Below, in pieces: positions 19,701-28,375 of a stretch of DNA of 64,000 nt (its first letter is position 1; every line of letters begins with the position of its first letter). Made by a program: the position numbers and the translations under genes. This stretch comes from Paenibacillus apiarius (lineage in GTDB: Bacteria; Bacillota; Bacilli; Paenibacillales; Paenibacillaceae). The notes below the pieces were generated by a model that saw only the letters and a list, made by a program, of their open reading frames with translations, was not told the origin of the DNA and searched no databases. The DNA lies in the NCBI RefSeq assembly GCF_017052585.1, contig NZ_JAFFHZ010000001.1, forward strand, positions 3,215,001 through 3,279,000. The letters are read 5' to 3'.

Positions 19701-22010
19701 CCGCACGTTAGGGATACAGTTATCAACTGGCAAGCAGGCTGGTTGGAACGGGCGCGAACCGATCGCGGGGATACAATCGATTATTTCCGCGTCGACACCG
19801 TCAAGCATGTGGATGATACGACATGGAAGGCATTCCGCAACAAGCTGACCGAGCTCAATCCCGAATTCAAGCTGATCGGGGAATACTTCGGCGCTTCCGT
19901 TGACAACACAGGTTCATACTTAAGAACGGGCGAGATGGATTCTTTGCTGGACTTTGACTTTAAAAGCAAGGCCAGAGATTTCGTCAACGGCAAGCTTGAT
20001 GCGACAGAAGCGGCGCTGCAGGACCGCGAAACGCGCATGGACAACACCGCGATGCTCGGCCAATTTTTGAGCAGCCATGACGAGGATGGCTTCCTGAGCC
20101 ATTATGTTGGCGGCGACAAGGGCAAGCTGATGGTGGCTGCGGCATTGCAGATTACGGCTAAAGGCCAGCCTGTCGTCTATTATGGCGAAGAGCTCGGACG
20201 ATCGGGCGCTAATGCCAGAGATATGTCGCAGGGGCAACTGAGCGAGAACCGGGGCGATATGCCGTGGGATAAGCTCGATTCGGAGAAGAAGCTGCACGAT
20301 CATTACAGCAAGCTGCTCCATATTCGCGCTGCGCATTCCAAAGCTTTCTCCAAGGGAGAGCGGACCAAGCTGGCGGGTGGAGACGCCGACGGTTATATGA
20401 TCTTTGCAAAAAGCTATCAGAATGACACTGTAATCGTCGGCTTGAATCCAAAAGCCGAGGCGAAGGAGAAAGTGACGTTCCGTGTTCCTTATGCGCCGGA
20501 TACGAAGGTGACGGACGAATATAGCGGCGCCGTCTATGTGGTTAGCGCCGGACAGACGGTTACGGTTCATATTCCGAGTAAAGATGACGGTGGCACGATC
20601 GTGCTTGCTGCGGAGAAAAAGGATACTGGAACGAAGCCTGATACAGGAGCTGAAAACGGCGGCAATGAAGGCACAAGCTCTGGCGGCACAGGCGGCGCTA
20701 ACGGAACAGCCAGCACCCTCGGAACGGAGTCGGGTGATGACGGATTTACGGTTACGGCAGATGGCGTCCGTTACGAGCCTAGCACAATCGCCAAAGTGAC
20801 GAACGCCGACGGCACGGTAACAGCCGAGGTCCGAATTAGCGCCGTGTCGGTTCGCGCCATGTTGAATCTGTTAGGCAAAGCGCAGAACAAGCATATGTGG
20901 ACGATCGCCGTTCCTGACGAATCGGCTGACGTTCGAATCGTGTGGCCGATGAACGTGCTGAAGAATGCCGTTCAAGAGCATCCGCAGCTGGACATCATCG
21001 TGAAGACGGGGGCGGGAAGCTATCAGCTTCCGCTGGCACGCGTCATGAAACAGGCGAACGGCGACGCTGCGACGAACTTGACGCTGCACATAAAGCAGCT
21101 GTCAGGCGAACAGCTGAAGCCGATGCAAGCGGCGGCATCTTATTTGACAGGTTCAAGCGTGCCGTCAGCGGCTCAATTCCAATTAGGCAGGGAGGCGAAC
21201 GGCAAGCTTGAAGCCTTGGATAAGGCAATCGGCAGCTTTACGGCACGTTCGATTACCGTTCCTGGGCAACATGCTCGAATAGCCGCTGTAAAATATAACG
21301 AGGCAACGAAGAACTTCTCGTTTGTCCCTTCACAGATAGATCTGTCTGCAGACGGGAAGCAGACGATTGTCACGATGAAGCATCAGGGTGACGGCATCTA
21401 CGCGGCCTTGGTCTACGCGCCGGCCTTCGAGGATTTAAGCGGTCATTGGGCAAAGGCTGATCTTGAACTGTTGGCTTCTAAGCTCATCGTTAATGGTAAG
21501 GAGCACGGGCGATTCGTGCCGAATGAATCAGTGACCCGAGCGGAGTTCGCCGCAATGCTCATACGAGCATTGGGATTCGGTGACCAGCTTGGCCAGAATC
21601 GACTGCAACAAGGGCGACAGGCGTCATTTACAGACGTGTCAACGTCCGCTTGGTTTGCGGATACAATTGCGCTTTCCGTGGAATTAAAGCTTGTTCGGGG
21701 GTATGCGGACGGCACGTTTAAGCCGAACGAGCCGATCACACGCGAGCAGATGGCGCAAATGCTCGTGAATGCCGCTGCGCTTACGGAACTGAAGCAGTTG
21801 GGGGCTGACAATGAGGCAGCCGCGGCTAGCTTTAAAGATAGCAAGCAGGTTGGTGCATGGGCGAGGAAGGCTGTCGATTCCGTGGCAGCTTCCGGTCTGA
21901 TGAACGGATTCGCGGATAAGACGCTGCGCCCTGGCGCGAAGGCAACCCGTGCGGAAGCCGGTTCTCTGTTGAAGCGGTTGCTTCTGCAGTTGGACTACAT
22001 CGCTGAATAG
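13731..22010 (+). CDS. Giant secreted amylopullulanase with SLH cell-wall anchor
   Basis: This 2,759-residue enzyme should hydrolyse alpha-1,6 and alpha-1,4 bonds of starch and pullulan at the cell surface. Order: signal peptide (1-32); two related beta-sandwich modules (about 40-260 and 270-490); Ig-like module (about 495-600); CBM48 and type I pullulanase GH13 with the YNWGYDP-like motif FNWGYDP near 890 and catalytic Asp1015, Glu1044 and Asp1128; two Big_2 modules (about 1345-1505); CBM41-like module; a further starch-binding-like module; alpha-amylase GH13 with Asp2022, Glu2051 and Asp2117; Gly/Ser/Thr linker near 2300; unknown domain; three SLH domains from about 2565 to the end. Domain names are from motif recognition. 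Confidence 0.93.
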   Translation: MRRTWKAAISRVLAGVMLAGMLQGTFGGEVNASTPLLDQRDQPFQDRQEQSQTLENNQFEGLRQAETNLTAEAALQAIDWSMVKSLGTSPAAGWQGFKLDQVKLANDGSYLYFRVDAAKAEQWQYIDIALLVNGADSGISGNPMNRQFTYDGTAAKPKYHIVMDAKTGGEAAVYESGSKTPLLSTGDLKGSYFEAAANASILKGAIPLQQLRLKNGDELQTIVVLSGDRADEHGAFDVIPETPDNAIADDWNMKENPSRQSSYSQAYTISYSPIIDGEKDALWSEVPDLGISVTDSTYGAPSKLGGVKLTNDSKKLYVWVDAEVPNWGEKGQFIDIALHVNEADSGISDNPWGYPYNFSGTQQKPQYHIMMRVQHDNGINGAALYDSMDMRTPILSSWTGQMGAEFAANGKSGFEAAIPLHLLKLKNGDRLRPLVVLSGNQDAEHGAFNVIPEAAGNARAASWNEAAAPNVQSEYGGAYVVERMNDKLELISTEPAEHHMQADVDQPIVMTYSEPIAVNGAGITLTDDKGATIQAAVTSSAQQLMIVPAQPLAYEAEYTVTVPADVLTGLETTTANKAYSFAFKTKAQPSMRAAIADQDNEILVTLNDVVRDLDYTAFAVYNGAVKLNGKSEKGEDDKSVVIRLTDPIGDVSDPYAVRYEGNQQGIYRDRPLTMRGILDSYVYTGDDLGVTFGPEASTFKVWAPTVAEATLALYDTAELAKETPSRELPLERDADTGVWSVAASGNLNGAYYMYKLRFPDGTLTYALDPYARSSSVNSGKSAVVDLAATNPSNWEAEMKPPFLQPTDAVIYELHMRDFSISSDSGVSAANQGKFTAFTETGTTLPGKPGIKTGISHLKELGVTHVHLLPAYDFGSINERKVDDPASAERKFNWGYDPVNYNVPEGSYATASAQEDPAKRIREFKAMVQGLHDQGIRVVLDVVYNHTFVTGMESDLSVFDKLVPGYYYRTDAQGALTNGSGVGNEVATERPMVSKYVRDSVKYWAEQYNVDGFRFDLMKLVDLNTTRGIMSDLKAIDPSIIVYGEPWAGGNTPLASELQIEKGKQRGEGFAVFNDNFRGAIKGGSDDASKGFATGAAGQEAGIVKGVLGATTDFTAAPTETINYVTAHDNLNLWDKVLKTQGKDADIKTNPFATLTERNVLDNETVKRSLLANGMVLTAQGIPFLHAGDELLRSKFGDHNSYQSPDAINQIVWKQKDEYKPVFDYLKGLIELRTSHPAFRMTTKEAVAANLELYRQDGQIVAFKLKNYANGDKWRNIAVIYNGADVDQDVALPSNEPWNVVVDHTAAGVETIRTVQGGKVKVAGLSMMVLYDQADEYTQVPSKLEAEPQEIGLEPGASKQLTAVVKDQNNRPMPQEKVTWTTSDASIAIVSGMGKVAAVTEGTAVLTATAGKLQAEVTVTVAKLEPATLDIYGAEQIYLGRTVPFTAVVKDQFGQTMSGASVRWSSSDPAVARVDRAGKVSGVQEGTTTITAQAGSVQASQKVAVKPLLKRYVQINYVRPDAKYDKWGLWVWQTGVQDDGHEFQRYENGMATAMIEIGPETESIGFIIKKGDWEEKDTDSDRFIRTNLNDTLTKVYVHSGQTAFRTLPSVTGPVLDEGNITFYYRDDALFESGEAERITKVEIVVNGITYPMMYDRDNERYVYTLQDAATGVYEYKFLVTKDGSTKELADPKNTVNGRSIVNYKKPEIAIDAAIEGGPIYAGLHRILNIRYESIDKVGVRGIIADLSALGGSAATSVDTELLAHSFTVRDAIEPGIKEIPITLIDEFGNRHKSSAQAEVVAKPASTGKLGFDWDEARIYFVLTDRFYDGDPSNNGTTGQGYDKHHLEAYHGGDFRGLIDKLDYIEQLGVNTLWITPIVENIDFNQGASFNGKQYAYHGYWGKNFEKIDKHLGDVDTFKELIEKAHDRGIKIMVDVVLNHTGYGLKPDDRSPGITEEDKQRFAGMLRSDGVSADTNPVRGELAGLPDFMTELPHVRDTVINWQAGWLERARTDRGDTIDYFRVDTVKHVDDTTWKAFRNKLTELNPEFKLIGEYFGASVDNTGSYLRTGEMDSLLDFDFKSKARDFVNGKLDATEAALQDRETRMDNTAMLGQFLSSHDEDGFLSHYVGGDKGKLMVAAALQITAKGQPVVYYGEELGRSGANARDMSQGQLSENRGDMPWDKLDSEKKLHDHYSKLLHIRAAHSKAFSKGERTKLAGGDADGYMIFAKSYQNDTVIVGLNPKAEAKEKVTFRVPYAPDTKVTDEYSGAVYVVSAGQTVTVHIPSKDDGGTIVLAAEKKDTGTKPDTGAENGGNEGTSSGGTGGANGTASTLGTESGDDGFTVTADGVRYEPSTIAKVTNADGTVTAEVRISAVSVRAMLNLLGKAQNKHMWTIAVPDESADVRIVWPMNVLKNAVQEHPQLDIIVKTGAGSYQLPLARVMKQANGDAATNLTLHIKQLSGEQLKPMQAAASYLTGSSVPSAAQFQLGREANGKLEALDKAIGSFTARSITVPGQHARIAAVKYNEATKNFSFVPSQIDLSADGKQTIVTMKHQGDGIYAALVYAPAFEDLSGHWAKADLELLASKLIVNGKEHGRFVPNESVTRAEFAAMLIRALGFGDQLGQNRLQQGRQASFTDVSTSAWFADTIALSVELKLVRGYADGTFKPNEPITREQMAQMLVNAAALTELKQLGADNEAAAASFKDSKQVGAWARKAVDSVAASGLMNGFADKTLRPGAKATRAEAGSLLKRLLLQLDYIAE

Positions 22011-22071
22011 AGTTACGTTGCATGATGACTCATTAAACACCACCTAAGTAATCCTCGGTTTGCACAATATG

Positions 22072-22110
22072 CTCCCGGGCTGCTTGTGAAGCGGCGTCGG
22101 GAGTTTTTTA
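22072..22110 (+). terminator. Intrinsic terminator after the amylopullulanase gene
   Basis: CTCCCG pairs with CGGGAG, with an inner GCTGCTT/AAGCGGC helix, followed by TTTTTT. Confidence 0.88.
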
Positions 22111-22124
22111 TGCTGCTTGGCGCC

Positions 22125-22646
22125 ACTCTCCCAAGGACTCAGAGCGGGGAAGGATGTAGCGGGTAAATGATCTTAGCATCACTCTCCCAAGGACTCAGAG
22201 CGGGGAAGGAAGTAGCAGGTAAATGACCTTAGCGCCACTCTCCCAAGGACTCAGAGCGGGGAAGGAAGTAGCAGGTAAATGATCTTAGCGTCACTTTCCC
22301 AAGGACTCAGAGCGGAGAACGATGTAGCGGGTAAATGATCTTAGCATCACTCTCCCAAGGACTCAGAGCGGGGAAGGATGTAGCGGGTAAATGATCTTAG
22401 CACCACTCTCCCAAGGACTCAGAGCGGGGAAGGAAGTAGCAGGTAAATGAACTTAGCGTGACTCTCCCAAGGACTCAGAGCGGGGAAGGAAGTAGCAGGT
22501 AAATGACCTTAGCGTGACTCTCCCAAGGACTCAGAGCGGGGAAGGATATAGCATGGAAACGGCCTTAGCGTCACTCTCCCAAGGACCCAGAGCGGAGAAC
22601 GATGTAGCGGGTAAATGATCTTAGCACCACTCTCCCCTCTATTCAG
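22125..22646 (+). repeat. 56-bp tandem repeat array, nine full units and a partial tenth
   Basis: Units start at 22125, 22181, 22237, 22293, 22349, 22405, 22461, 22517 and 22573, exactly 56 bp apart, with a partial unit at 22629. Each starts with ACTCTCCCAAGGACTCAG and continues AGCGGGGAAGG, then TAGC, GGTAAATGA and CTTAGC. Units differ by a few bases and fall into at least two subtypes (GATGTAGCGGG and GAAGTAGCAGG). The period is not a multiple of three and there is no open frame, so it is not coding. With the preceding C, each unit begins with the dispersed 19-bp motif. Confidence 0.95.
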
Positions 22647-22771
22647 CAGTTAGTACGGGATGAGTGATTGAAGTGTCTGAGCTTGAGCTAAACGTATCGA
22701 TTCTTTTCATGTAGTCGTCTGAAAGTTGAAGCGTACATTTTCTGAAATAGGTGTGCTGCAGCGGTTTCTTT

Positions 22772-22790
22772 CTGATCCAAGGGGAGAGTG
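22772..22790 (-). repeat. Minus-strand copy of the dispersed 19-bp motif
   Basis: On the minus strand it reads CACTCTCCCCTTGGATCAG. It faces the plus-strand copy CACTCTCCCCTCTATTCAG at 22628-22646 that ends the tandem array, so the two form an inverted pair 163 bp long, like the pair at 2764-2859. Confidence 0.65.
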
Positions 22791-22851
22791 TCTCAAGGAG
22801 CTAAAATAGGGACACCGGTTGAAGCGGTGCCATAAACGGGACGTTTCGACT

Positions 22852-22931
22852 AAAAACGAACTATATATTTTTGGTTTTATGTTAATGTTCGTGTTTTACG
22901 GTTGACAGAGGGGTTTGAACCTTGTTAAACT
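22852..22931 (+). promoter_or_regulatory. PurR box pair and promoter of purSQLFMNHD
   Basis: AAAAACGAACTATAT (22852-22866) and the inverted ATGTTCGTGTTT (22884-22896) form a PurBox pair. TTGACA (22902-22907), an 18-nt spacer and TAAACT (22926-22931) form the promoter. Spacer length, -10 sequence and the word CCTTGTTAAACT match the purE promoter, so the two regulatory modules look like copies of each other. Confidence 0.82.
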
Positions 22932-22965
22932 AAACTCAAATTCAATATATGACGTATGATGATCG

Positions 22966-23035
22966 CTCTCGTATAATTCCGGGAATATGGCCCGAAGTCT
23001 CTACCCAAAGACCTTAAATTTTTGGACTACGAGAG
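22966..23035 (+). ncRNA. Guanine-type purine riboswitch aptamer (second copy)
   Basis: P1 is CTCTCGT with ACGAGAG. The core is nearly identical to the copy before purE (GGGAATATGGCCCGAAGTCT, ACCCAAAGACC and TTTTTGGACTAC), with a C at the ligand-pairing position, predicting guanine or hypoxanthine. It sits in the purS leader. Confidence 0.95.
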
Positions 23036-23103
23036 AAAGCGTCGAGCAGCCGTATACCCTTCGAGGGGCGGGCTTGCTTTCGTTTTCTTTCCTCTGTTCA
23101 ACT

Positions 23104-23146
23104 GGGTCCGAGATAGAGCTTCTGCAGCTATCAGCGGGCCTTTTTA
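23104..23146 (+). terminator. Leader terminator before purS (riboswitch expression platform)
   Basis: GGTCCG-A-GATAG pairs with CTATC-AG-CGGGCC and is followed by TTTTTA. It lies about 70 nt after the aptamer and about 115 nt before purS, the position expected for a transcription-attenuating platform. Confidence 0.8.
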
Positions 23147-23260
23147 TGTAAGTCATCCAGAATCTTCTTCATCCTTGCCTCACTTGTTCAGCATTCCGGC
23201 CAACGATAATTCGTTTCGTTCGGCACCCATTTCATACTCACACTGGGGAGGACCTATCCA

Positions 23261-23506
23261 ATGTTCAAAGTAAAGGTTTATGTCACGACGAAAGCAAATG
23301 TACTTGATCCGCAAGGCACTGCCGTTCAACAGGCGCTGCACACGATGGGATACGGCGACGTCGAAGAAGTGCGCATCGGCAAATACTTGGAACTGACGCT
23401 CGACACGGAAGACCGCGCCCAAGCGGAAGCGGATGTGGAGAAGATGTGCAAGCAGCTGCTGGCCAATCCGGTTGTTGAAGACTATCGTTACGAGTTGGAG
23501 GACTAA
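23261..23506 (+). CDS. purS: Phosphoribosylformylglycinamidine synthase subunit PurS
   Basis: An 81-residue protein, the small subunit that bridges PurQ and PurL in the three-part FGAM synthase. It has the usual [19 protein letters not shown] start and [16 protein letters not shown] centre. GGGGAGG lies before the ATG. It is the first gene of the second purine unit. Confidence 0.96.
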   Translation: MFKVKVYVTTKANVLDPQGTAVQQALHTMGYGDVEEVRIGKYLELTLDTEDRAQAEADVEKMCKQLLANPVVEDYRYELED

Positions 23507-23510
23507 GGGC

Positions 23511-24200
23511 ATGAAGGTAGCTGTACTCGTTTTTCCGGGCTCCAACTGTGATTGGGATTGTGTGCATGCGGCAGAAGAGACGTTGGCGGAAGCGACAGTA
23601 GAGCGTGTCTGGCATACGGCTGAAGATTTGACTGGCTACGATTTGATTATGATACCGGGCGGATTCTCGTACGGCGACTATCTGCGCAGCGGCGCGATTG
23701 CCAGGTTCGCTCCGGTGATGAACGCGGTGGCGAAGGCGGCGGACAAGGGCACCTATGTGCTCGGCATTTGCAACGGATTTCAAATTTTGACTGAAGCGGG
23801 TTTGCTCCCGGGCGCACTGCGCCGCAACACGGGGTTGAAATTCCGTTGTCACCACTCGAAATTGCGCGTTGTTCAGCCGAACACGCCGTTTACGAGCGAA
23901 TACGGGCAGGATGAGGTCATCGATATTCCAATCGCCCATGGCGAAGGCAATTATTACTGTGACGAGCAGACGCTGGAGCAGCTGAAGCGCAACAACCAAA
24001 TTGTATTTACGTACGAAGAGAACCCGAATGGGTCTTTGGAACATATAGCTGGCATTATTAACGAACAAGGCAATGTGCTCGGCATGATGCCGCATCCGGA
24101 GCGTGCGGTCAGCGACCTGCTCGGATCGAAGGACGGCGTGCGCATGTTTCAGTCAATTATGAAGGCTTGGAGGGAACGTCATGCAACGAACGTTAACTAA
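23511..24200 (+). CDS. purQ: Phosphoribosylformylglycinamidine synthase subunit PurQ (glutaminase)
   Basis: A 229-residue class I glutamine amidotransferase that supplies ammonia to PurL. The nucleophile is Cys87 in [10 protein letters not shown], with the His/Glu pair in MMPHPERAV. The ATG at 23511 is preceded by GGAGGA and gives the standard [14 protein letters not shown] start; the frame is open upstream inside purS but that is not used. It starts 4 nt after purS and overlaps purL by 20 nt. Confidence 0.96.
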   Translation: MKVAVLVFPGSNCDWDCVHAAEETLAEATVERVWHTAEDLTGYDLIMIPGGFSYGDYLRSGAIARFAPVMNAVAKAADKGTYVLGICNGFQILTEAGLLPGALRRNTGLKFRCHHSKLRVVQPNTPFTSEYGQDEVIDIPIAHGEGNYYCDEQTLEQLKRNNQIVFTYEENPNGSLEHIAGIINEQGNVLGMMPHPERAVSDLLGSKDGVRMFQSIMKAWRERHATNVN

Positions 24201-26472
24201 GAACGAGACGGATGCCGTGTTGGAGCAAGGCAAAGCAAATATGCGGAAGGAGCCGACTGCGCAGCAGATTGCGGAGGAGCGGATTTATGCGTCGATGGGC
24301 GTGACGGATGCGGAGTACGCGCACATTTGCGAGCTGCTTGACCGGAAGCCGAATTATACGGAAATCGGCGTATTCAGCGTCATGTGGTCGGAGCACTGCG
24401 CCTACAAGAATTCCAAGCCCTTGCTGAAGCGGTTCCCGACGACAGGCGAACGCGTGCTGGTCGGTCCGGGCGAGGGCGCCGGCATCGTCGACATTGGCGA
24501 CGGTCAGGCAGTCTGCTTCAAGATCGAGAGCCATAATCACCCTTCGGCCATTGAGCCTTATCAAGGCGCGGCGACGGGGGTTGGCGGCATCATCCGCGAC
24601 ATTTTCTCGATGGGCGCGCGTCCGATCGCGGTGTTGAATTCGCTTCGCTTCGGCCAACTGACGGATGAGCGCGTGCGTTATTTGTTCGAGCATGTCGTAT
24701 CCGGGATTGCAGGGTACGGCAACTGCATCGGCATTCCGACGGTAGGCGGCGAAGTGATGTTCGACGCGAGCTACGAAGGAAATCCGCTTGTGAATGCGAT
24801 GTGCGTCGGGCTGATTGATCATAAAGATATTCAGAGCGGGGTGGCGAGCGGCATCGGCAACCCGGTCTATTATGTCGGACCTCCGACGGGGCGCGATGGT
24901 ATCCACGGAGCGACATTTGCTTCGGAGGAGCTGACGGAAGAGTCGGAGGCGAAGCGTCCGGCGGTCCAGGTTGGCGATCCGTTCATGGAAAAATTAGTGA
25001 TGGAATCGTGCTTGGAGCTCATTCAATCCGGCATCGTCATCGGCATTCAAGATATGGGCGCAGCGGGCTTGACCTGCTCAAGCGCCGAGATGGCAAGCAA
25101 GGCGGGCAACGGTCTGGAGCTGCACTTGGACGAGGTGCCGCAGCGCGAACGCGGCATGACGCCTTACGAAATGATGCTGTCTGAATCGCAGGAGCGCATG
25201 CTGTTCGTCATCGAAGAGCATAACGAGCCGATTGCGATGGAAATCTTCGACCGCTGGGGCGTCATCTGCCGCCAGGTCGGCCGCGTTACGGATGATGGCC
25301 GGCTCCGCCTGACCTATGGCGGCGAGGTGGTGGCGGATATGCCGGTGCGCGGCTTGGTGGACGAATGTCCGGTCTATGAGAAGCCGTCTCAGGTTCCGGC
25401 TTACTATACGGCGAACGAACAGGTGGATACGACGAATTATCCGGAAGTGACGGATGTGAACGGGGCTTTATTGAAGGTGCTTGGTTCTCCGACGGTGGCG
25501 AGCAAAGAGTGGGTGTACCGCCAGTATGACAGTATGGTGCGCGCCAGCACGGCGGTAGCGCCTGGATCGGATGCGGCGGTTGTCATGGTGCGCGGCACAC
25601 GCAAGGCGCTGGCAATGACGACGGACTGCAACGGGCGCTATGCGTATCTCGACCCGTTCATGGGCGGGCGCATTGCGGTAGCGGAAGCAGCGCGCAACAT
25701 CGTATGCTCGGGGGCCGAACCGCTCGCGATTACGGATAATTTGAACTTCGGCAATCCGGAAAAGCCGGAGAATTTCTGGCAAATGGAGCAGGCCGTCGAC
25801 GGGATGGCGGAAGCTTGCCGTCATCTGTCGACTCCGGTAATCGGAGGCAATGTCAGCTTATACAATGAGAATGCGAAGGGAGCCATCTATCCGACTCCAG
25901 TAGTCGGCATGGTCGGTCTCGTGCATGATGTGGATCATATTACGAAGCAAGGCTTCAAGCAGGCAGGCGATATTGTGCTTCTGCTTGGCGCAACGAAAGC
26001 GGAGCTGGGCGGCAGCGAATTCCAGACCGTCATTCATGGGGTGACGGAAGGGCGTCCGCCGGCGGTGGATCTGGATGTGGAGCAGCGTCTGCACCGTGCC
26101 GTGCTAGGCGCGATTCAAGCGGGCAAGGTGCAATCCGCTCATGATGTGGCGGAAGGCGGAATCGCGGTTGCGCTCGCGGAGTGCGCCATCAGCGGCGGCC
26201 TTGGCGTGACGGCAGATTGGCAAGCAGAAGGCTTGAGACCGGATGTGGCGTTGTTCAGTGAATCTCAATCCCGTATCGTGCTGTCGGTAGCGCCGCAGCA
26301 TGAGGAAGCGGTCGTTGAGTGGTGTGCCCAATATGAAGTGCCTGTTCAACGCTTAGGCGTCGTTGGCGGAGACCGGATTCAGCTGCGGGTGAACGGTAAG
26401 GATGCCATTGATGTGACACGATACGAAGCGGAGCGGGTGTGGAAGGATGCGATTCCATGTCTGATGCAATAA
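24181..26472 (+). CDS. purL: Phosphoribosylformylglycinamidine synthase subunit PurL
   Basis: The 763-residue synthase subunit converts FGAR to FGAM with ATP and PurQ-derived ammonia. The conserved words [53 protein letters not shown] and NVSLYNE are present. It is the short Gram-positive type. About 25 residues precede the usual start region ([17 protein letters not shown]), but GGAGGGAACGTC before 24181 supports this ATG. Confidence 0.96.
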   Translation: MQRTLTKNETDAVLEQGKANMRKEPTAQQIAEERIYASMGVTDAEYAHICELLDRKPNYTEIGVFSVMWSEHCAYKNSKPLLKRFPTTGERVLVGPGEGAGIVDIGDGQAVCFKIESHNHPSAIEPYQGAATGVGGIIRDIFSMGARPIAVLNSLRFGQLTDERVRYLFEHVVSGIAGYGNCIGIPTVGGEVMFDASYEGNPLVNAMCVGLIDHKDIQSGVASGIGNPVYYVGPPTGRDGIHGATFASEELTEESEAKRPAVQVGDPFMEKLVMESCLELIQSGIVIGIQDMGAAGLTCSSAEMASKAGNGLELHLDEVPQRERGMTPYEMMLSESQERMLFVIEEHNEPIAMEIFDRWGVICRQVGRVTDDGRLRLTYGGEVVADMPVRGLVDECPVYEKPSQVPAYYTANEQVDTTNYPEVTDVNGALLKVLGSPTVASKEWVYRQYDSMVRASTAVAPGSDAAVVMVRGTRKALAMTTDCNGRYAYLDPFMGGRIAVAEAARNIVCSGAEPLAITDNLNFGNPEKPENFWQMEQAVDGMAEACRHLSTPVIGGNVSLYNENAKGAIYPTPVVGMVGLVHDVDHITKQGFKQAGDIVLLLGATKAELGGSEFQTVIHGVTEGRPPAVDLDVEQRLHRAVLGAIQAGKVQSAHDVAEGGIAVALAECAISGGLGVTADWQAEGLRPDVALFSESQSRIVLSVAPQHEEAVVEWCAQYEVPVQRLGVVGGDRIQLRVNGKDAIDVTRYEAERVWKDAIPCLMQ

Positions 26473-27977
26473 AGCAGCATGCGCAGGAACGTGAAGAGGC
26501 CGCCCGAGCGTACGATCTGGCGGGTATGGACGAGAGAGGCAGTTATTTTAATGAAGGCATTGGCAAAGACGGCCCGTTCGACCGTCTGCGCGAGGAGTGC
26601 GGGGTGTTCGGCGTATTTGGCTACGCCGATGCCGCCTCGCTCACGTACTACGGCCTTCATACGCTGCAGCACCGCGGCGAGGAAAGCTCAGGCATCTGCA
26701 CGTCGGACGGCCGGGCATTCAGCTATCACCGCGGCATGGGCCTTGTGAAGGAAGTGTTCGACAAGGACCGCCTGGACAGCTTGAGCGGCGACCGCGCCAT
26801 CGGCCATGTGCGCTATTCCACGTCTGGCGACAGCCGCTTGACGAATGCGCAGCCGCTCGTGTTCAAAACGCGCGACGGCGACCTGTCCGTGGCGACGAAC
26901 GGGAACATCGTCAATGCGCCGGCCATTCGCAGAGAGCTGGAGCAGAAGGGCTCCATCTTTCAGACGACGAGCGATACCGAGGTCATTGCGCACTTGATCG
27001 CCCGCTCGGAGGCCGATGTGGTGACGGCGGCGAAGGAAGCGCTTCGTCAGCTGGTGGGCGGCTTTGCGTTTCTCATTATGACGAATGACAGGCTGCTTGT
27101 TGCATCCGATCCGCACGGGTTGCGTCCGCTGGCGATGGGACGCATCGGCGATGCGCATATCTTTTCGTCCGAATCGTGCGCTTTGGACGCGGTGGGGGCG
27201 GAGTTCATCCGCGCGATCGAGCCGGGCGAGCTGCTCGTGTTCGACGAGATGGGCTGCCGATCGGAACGGTTCGCGCCTATAGAGCGCCGGGCTTTATGCG
27301 CGATGGAATTTATATATTTTGCGCGTCCTGACAGTCAAATGCATGATATGAATCTTCATACCGCCCGCAAGCGGATGGGCAAGCAGCTGGCTCAGGAGTC
27401 TTATGTCGAGGCAGACATCGTATCCGGCGTGCCGGATTCCAGCATCTCCGCAGCTATCGGTTATGCGGAAGCGACAGGCATTCCGTATGAAATGGGCATG
27501 ATTAAGAGTAAATATTCAGGCCGCACGTTCATTCAGCCTAGCCAGGAGCTGCGCGAGCAGGGCGTGAAGATGAAGCTGAGCGCCGTGCGCAGCGTTGTGG
27601 AAGGCAAGCGCGTCGTCCTCATAGACGACTCGATCGTGCGCGGGACGACGTCGCGCCGCATCGTCAAGATGCTGCGCGATGCGGGAGCGACAGAGGTGCA
27701 TCTGCGCATCGCGTCGCCGCCCTTTAAGCATCCATGCTTCTATGGCATCGATACGCCGGACAGCAATGATTTAATCGCTTCGAGCCATTCCGTAGAAGAG
27801 ATTTGCAGCTTGGTGGGGGCGGATTCGCTTGCGTTTCTGTCTCACGAGGGCACGGTGGAGGCAATCGGGGGCGCGTTCGCGAAGGAAAAGAACGGCGGGC
27901 TGTGCATGGCTTGCTTCGATCGCGATTATCCGACGGAGCTGGCTGCCGAGGCGAAGACATTAGGCTGCGGCTGCTGA
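26457..27977 (+). CDS. purF: Amidophosphoribosyltransferase
   Basis: This enzyme makes phosphoribosylamine from PRPP and glutamine, the first committed step. The N-terminal nucleophile is Cys48 in [12 protein letters not shown]; the PRPP loop is [15 protein letters not shown], and a C-terminal [13 protein letters not shown] motif could ligate the iron-sulfur cluster. I start at ATG 26457, with GGAAGGA at 9 nt, inside the end of purL. This leaves 47 residues to be removed before Cys, against 11 in B. subtilis; a later ATG (residue 24) would shorten it to 24. Confidence 0.95.
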   Translation: MSDAIKQHAQEREEAARAYDLAGMDERGSYFNEGIGKDGPFDRLREECGVFGVFGYADAASLTYYGLHTLQHRGEESSGICTSDGRAFSYHRGMGLVKEVFDKDRLDSLSGDRAIGHVRYSTSGDSRLTNAQPLVFKTRDGDLSVATNGNIVNAPAIRRELEQKGSIFQTTSDTEVIAHLIARSEADVVTAAKEALRQLVGGFAFLIMTNDRLLVASDPHGLRPLAMGRIGDAHIFSSESCALDAVGAEFIRAIEPGELLVFDEMGCRSERFAPIERRALCAMEFIYFARPDSQMHDMNLHTARKRMGKQLAQESYVEADIVSGVPDSSISAAIGYAEATGIPYEMGMIKSKYSGRTFIQPSQELREQGVKMKLSAVRSVVEGKRVVLIDDSIVRGTTSRRIVKMLRDAGATEVHLRIASPPFKHPCFYGIDTPDSNDLIASSHSVEEICSLVGADSLAFLSHEGTVEAIGGAFAKEKNGGLCMACFDRDYPTELAAEAKTLGCGC

Positions 27978-28105
27978 GAAACATGCGTGGTATAAGTGGA
28001 TGCCAATTGTTACGCATCGTACTGATTTTAAGGCGATGAATAACAGCCGGAAGTCCACGCATACACGCATATCGTTGAGTCCAGCTTGCGGCAAGATTTG
28101 AGGAA

Positions 28106-28287
28106 CTGCAAATGTGCATGTAAATTCATAAAAACAGACGATGTTTGGTCCTTGAAATGTAATAGTACACTTAAAAGGTTCTTAAAACAGGCATATGTCC
28201 CAAAATGACCGAATTTTAATGTGTTTTTGCAGCTTGTTCTAGGAAAATAGCGTGTCTCACTCTATCGACCTGCACTTTTGCAGCTTG
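28106..28287. repeat. Foldable repeat element in the 398-nt purF-purM gap
   Basis: CTGCAAATGTGCA (28106-28118) and TGCACTTTTGCAG (28271-28283) form a 13-bp inverted repeat with one mismatch. A second arm, GAATTTTAATGTG then TTTTTGCAG (28211-28232), also partly matches the first, and TTTTGCAGCTTGT occurs twice 50 bp apart. There is no gene in 27978-28375. A gap of this size inside the purine operon is odd; the element may be a mobile repeat or a processing site. Confidence 0.45.
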
Positions 28288-28375
28288 TCTTGCCTTTTCA
28301 CCGGACTGTTAGAAAATAGTTGTAAATAAGACGCTTTCAAATAACCTCTAAAAATGTTGCAAGGGAGAGAAACCC

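Noticed and set aside
22125..22646. CRISPR array
   Set aside because: The 56-bp units repeat along their whole length without unique spacers, and no cas genes are present.
23022..23273. 83-codon frame in the purS leader
   Set aside because: It crosses the riboswitch and the leader terminator and lacks a ribosome site.
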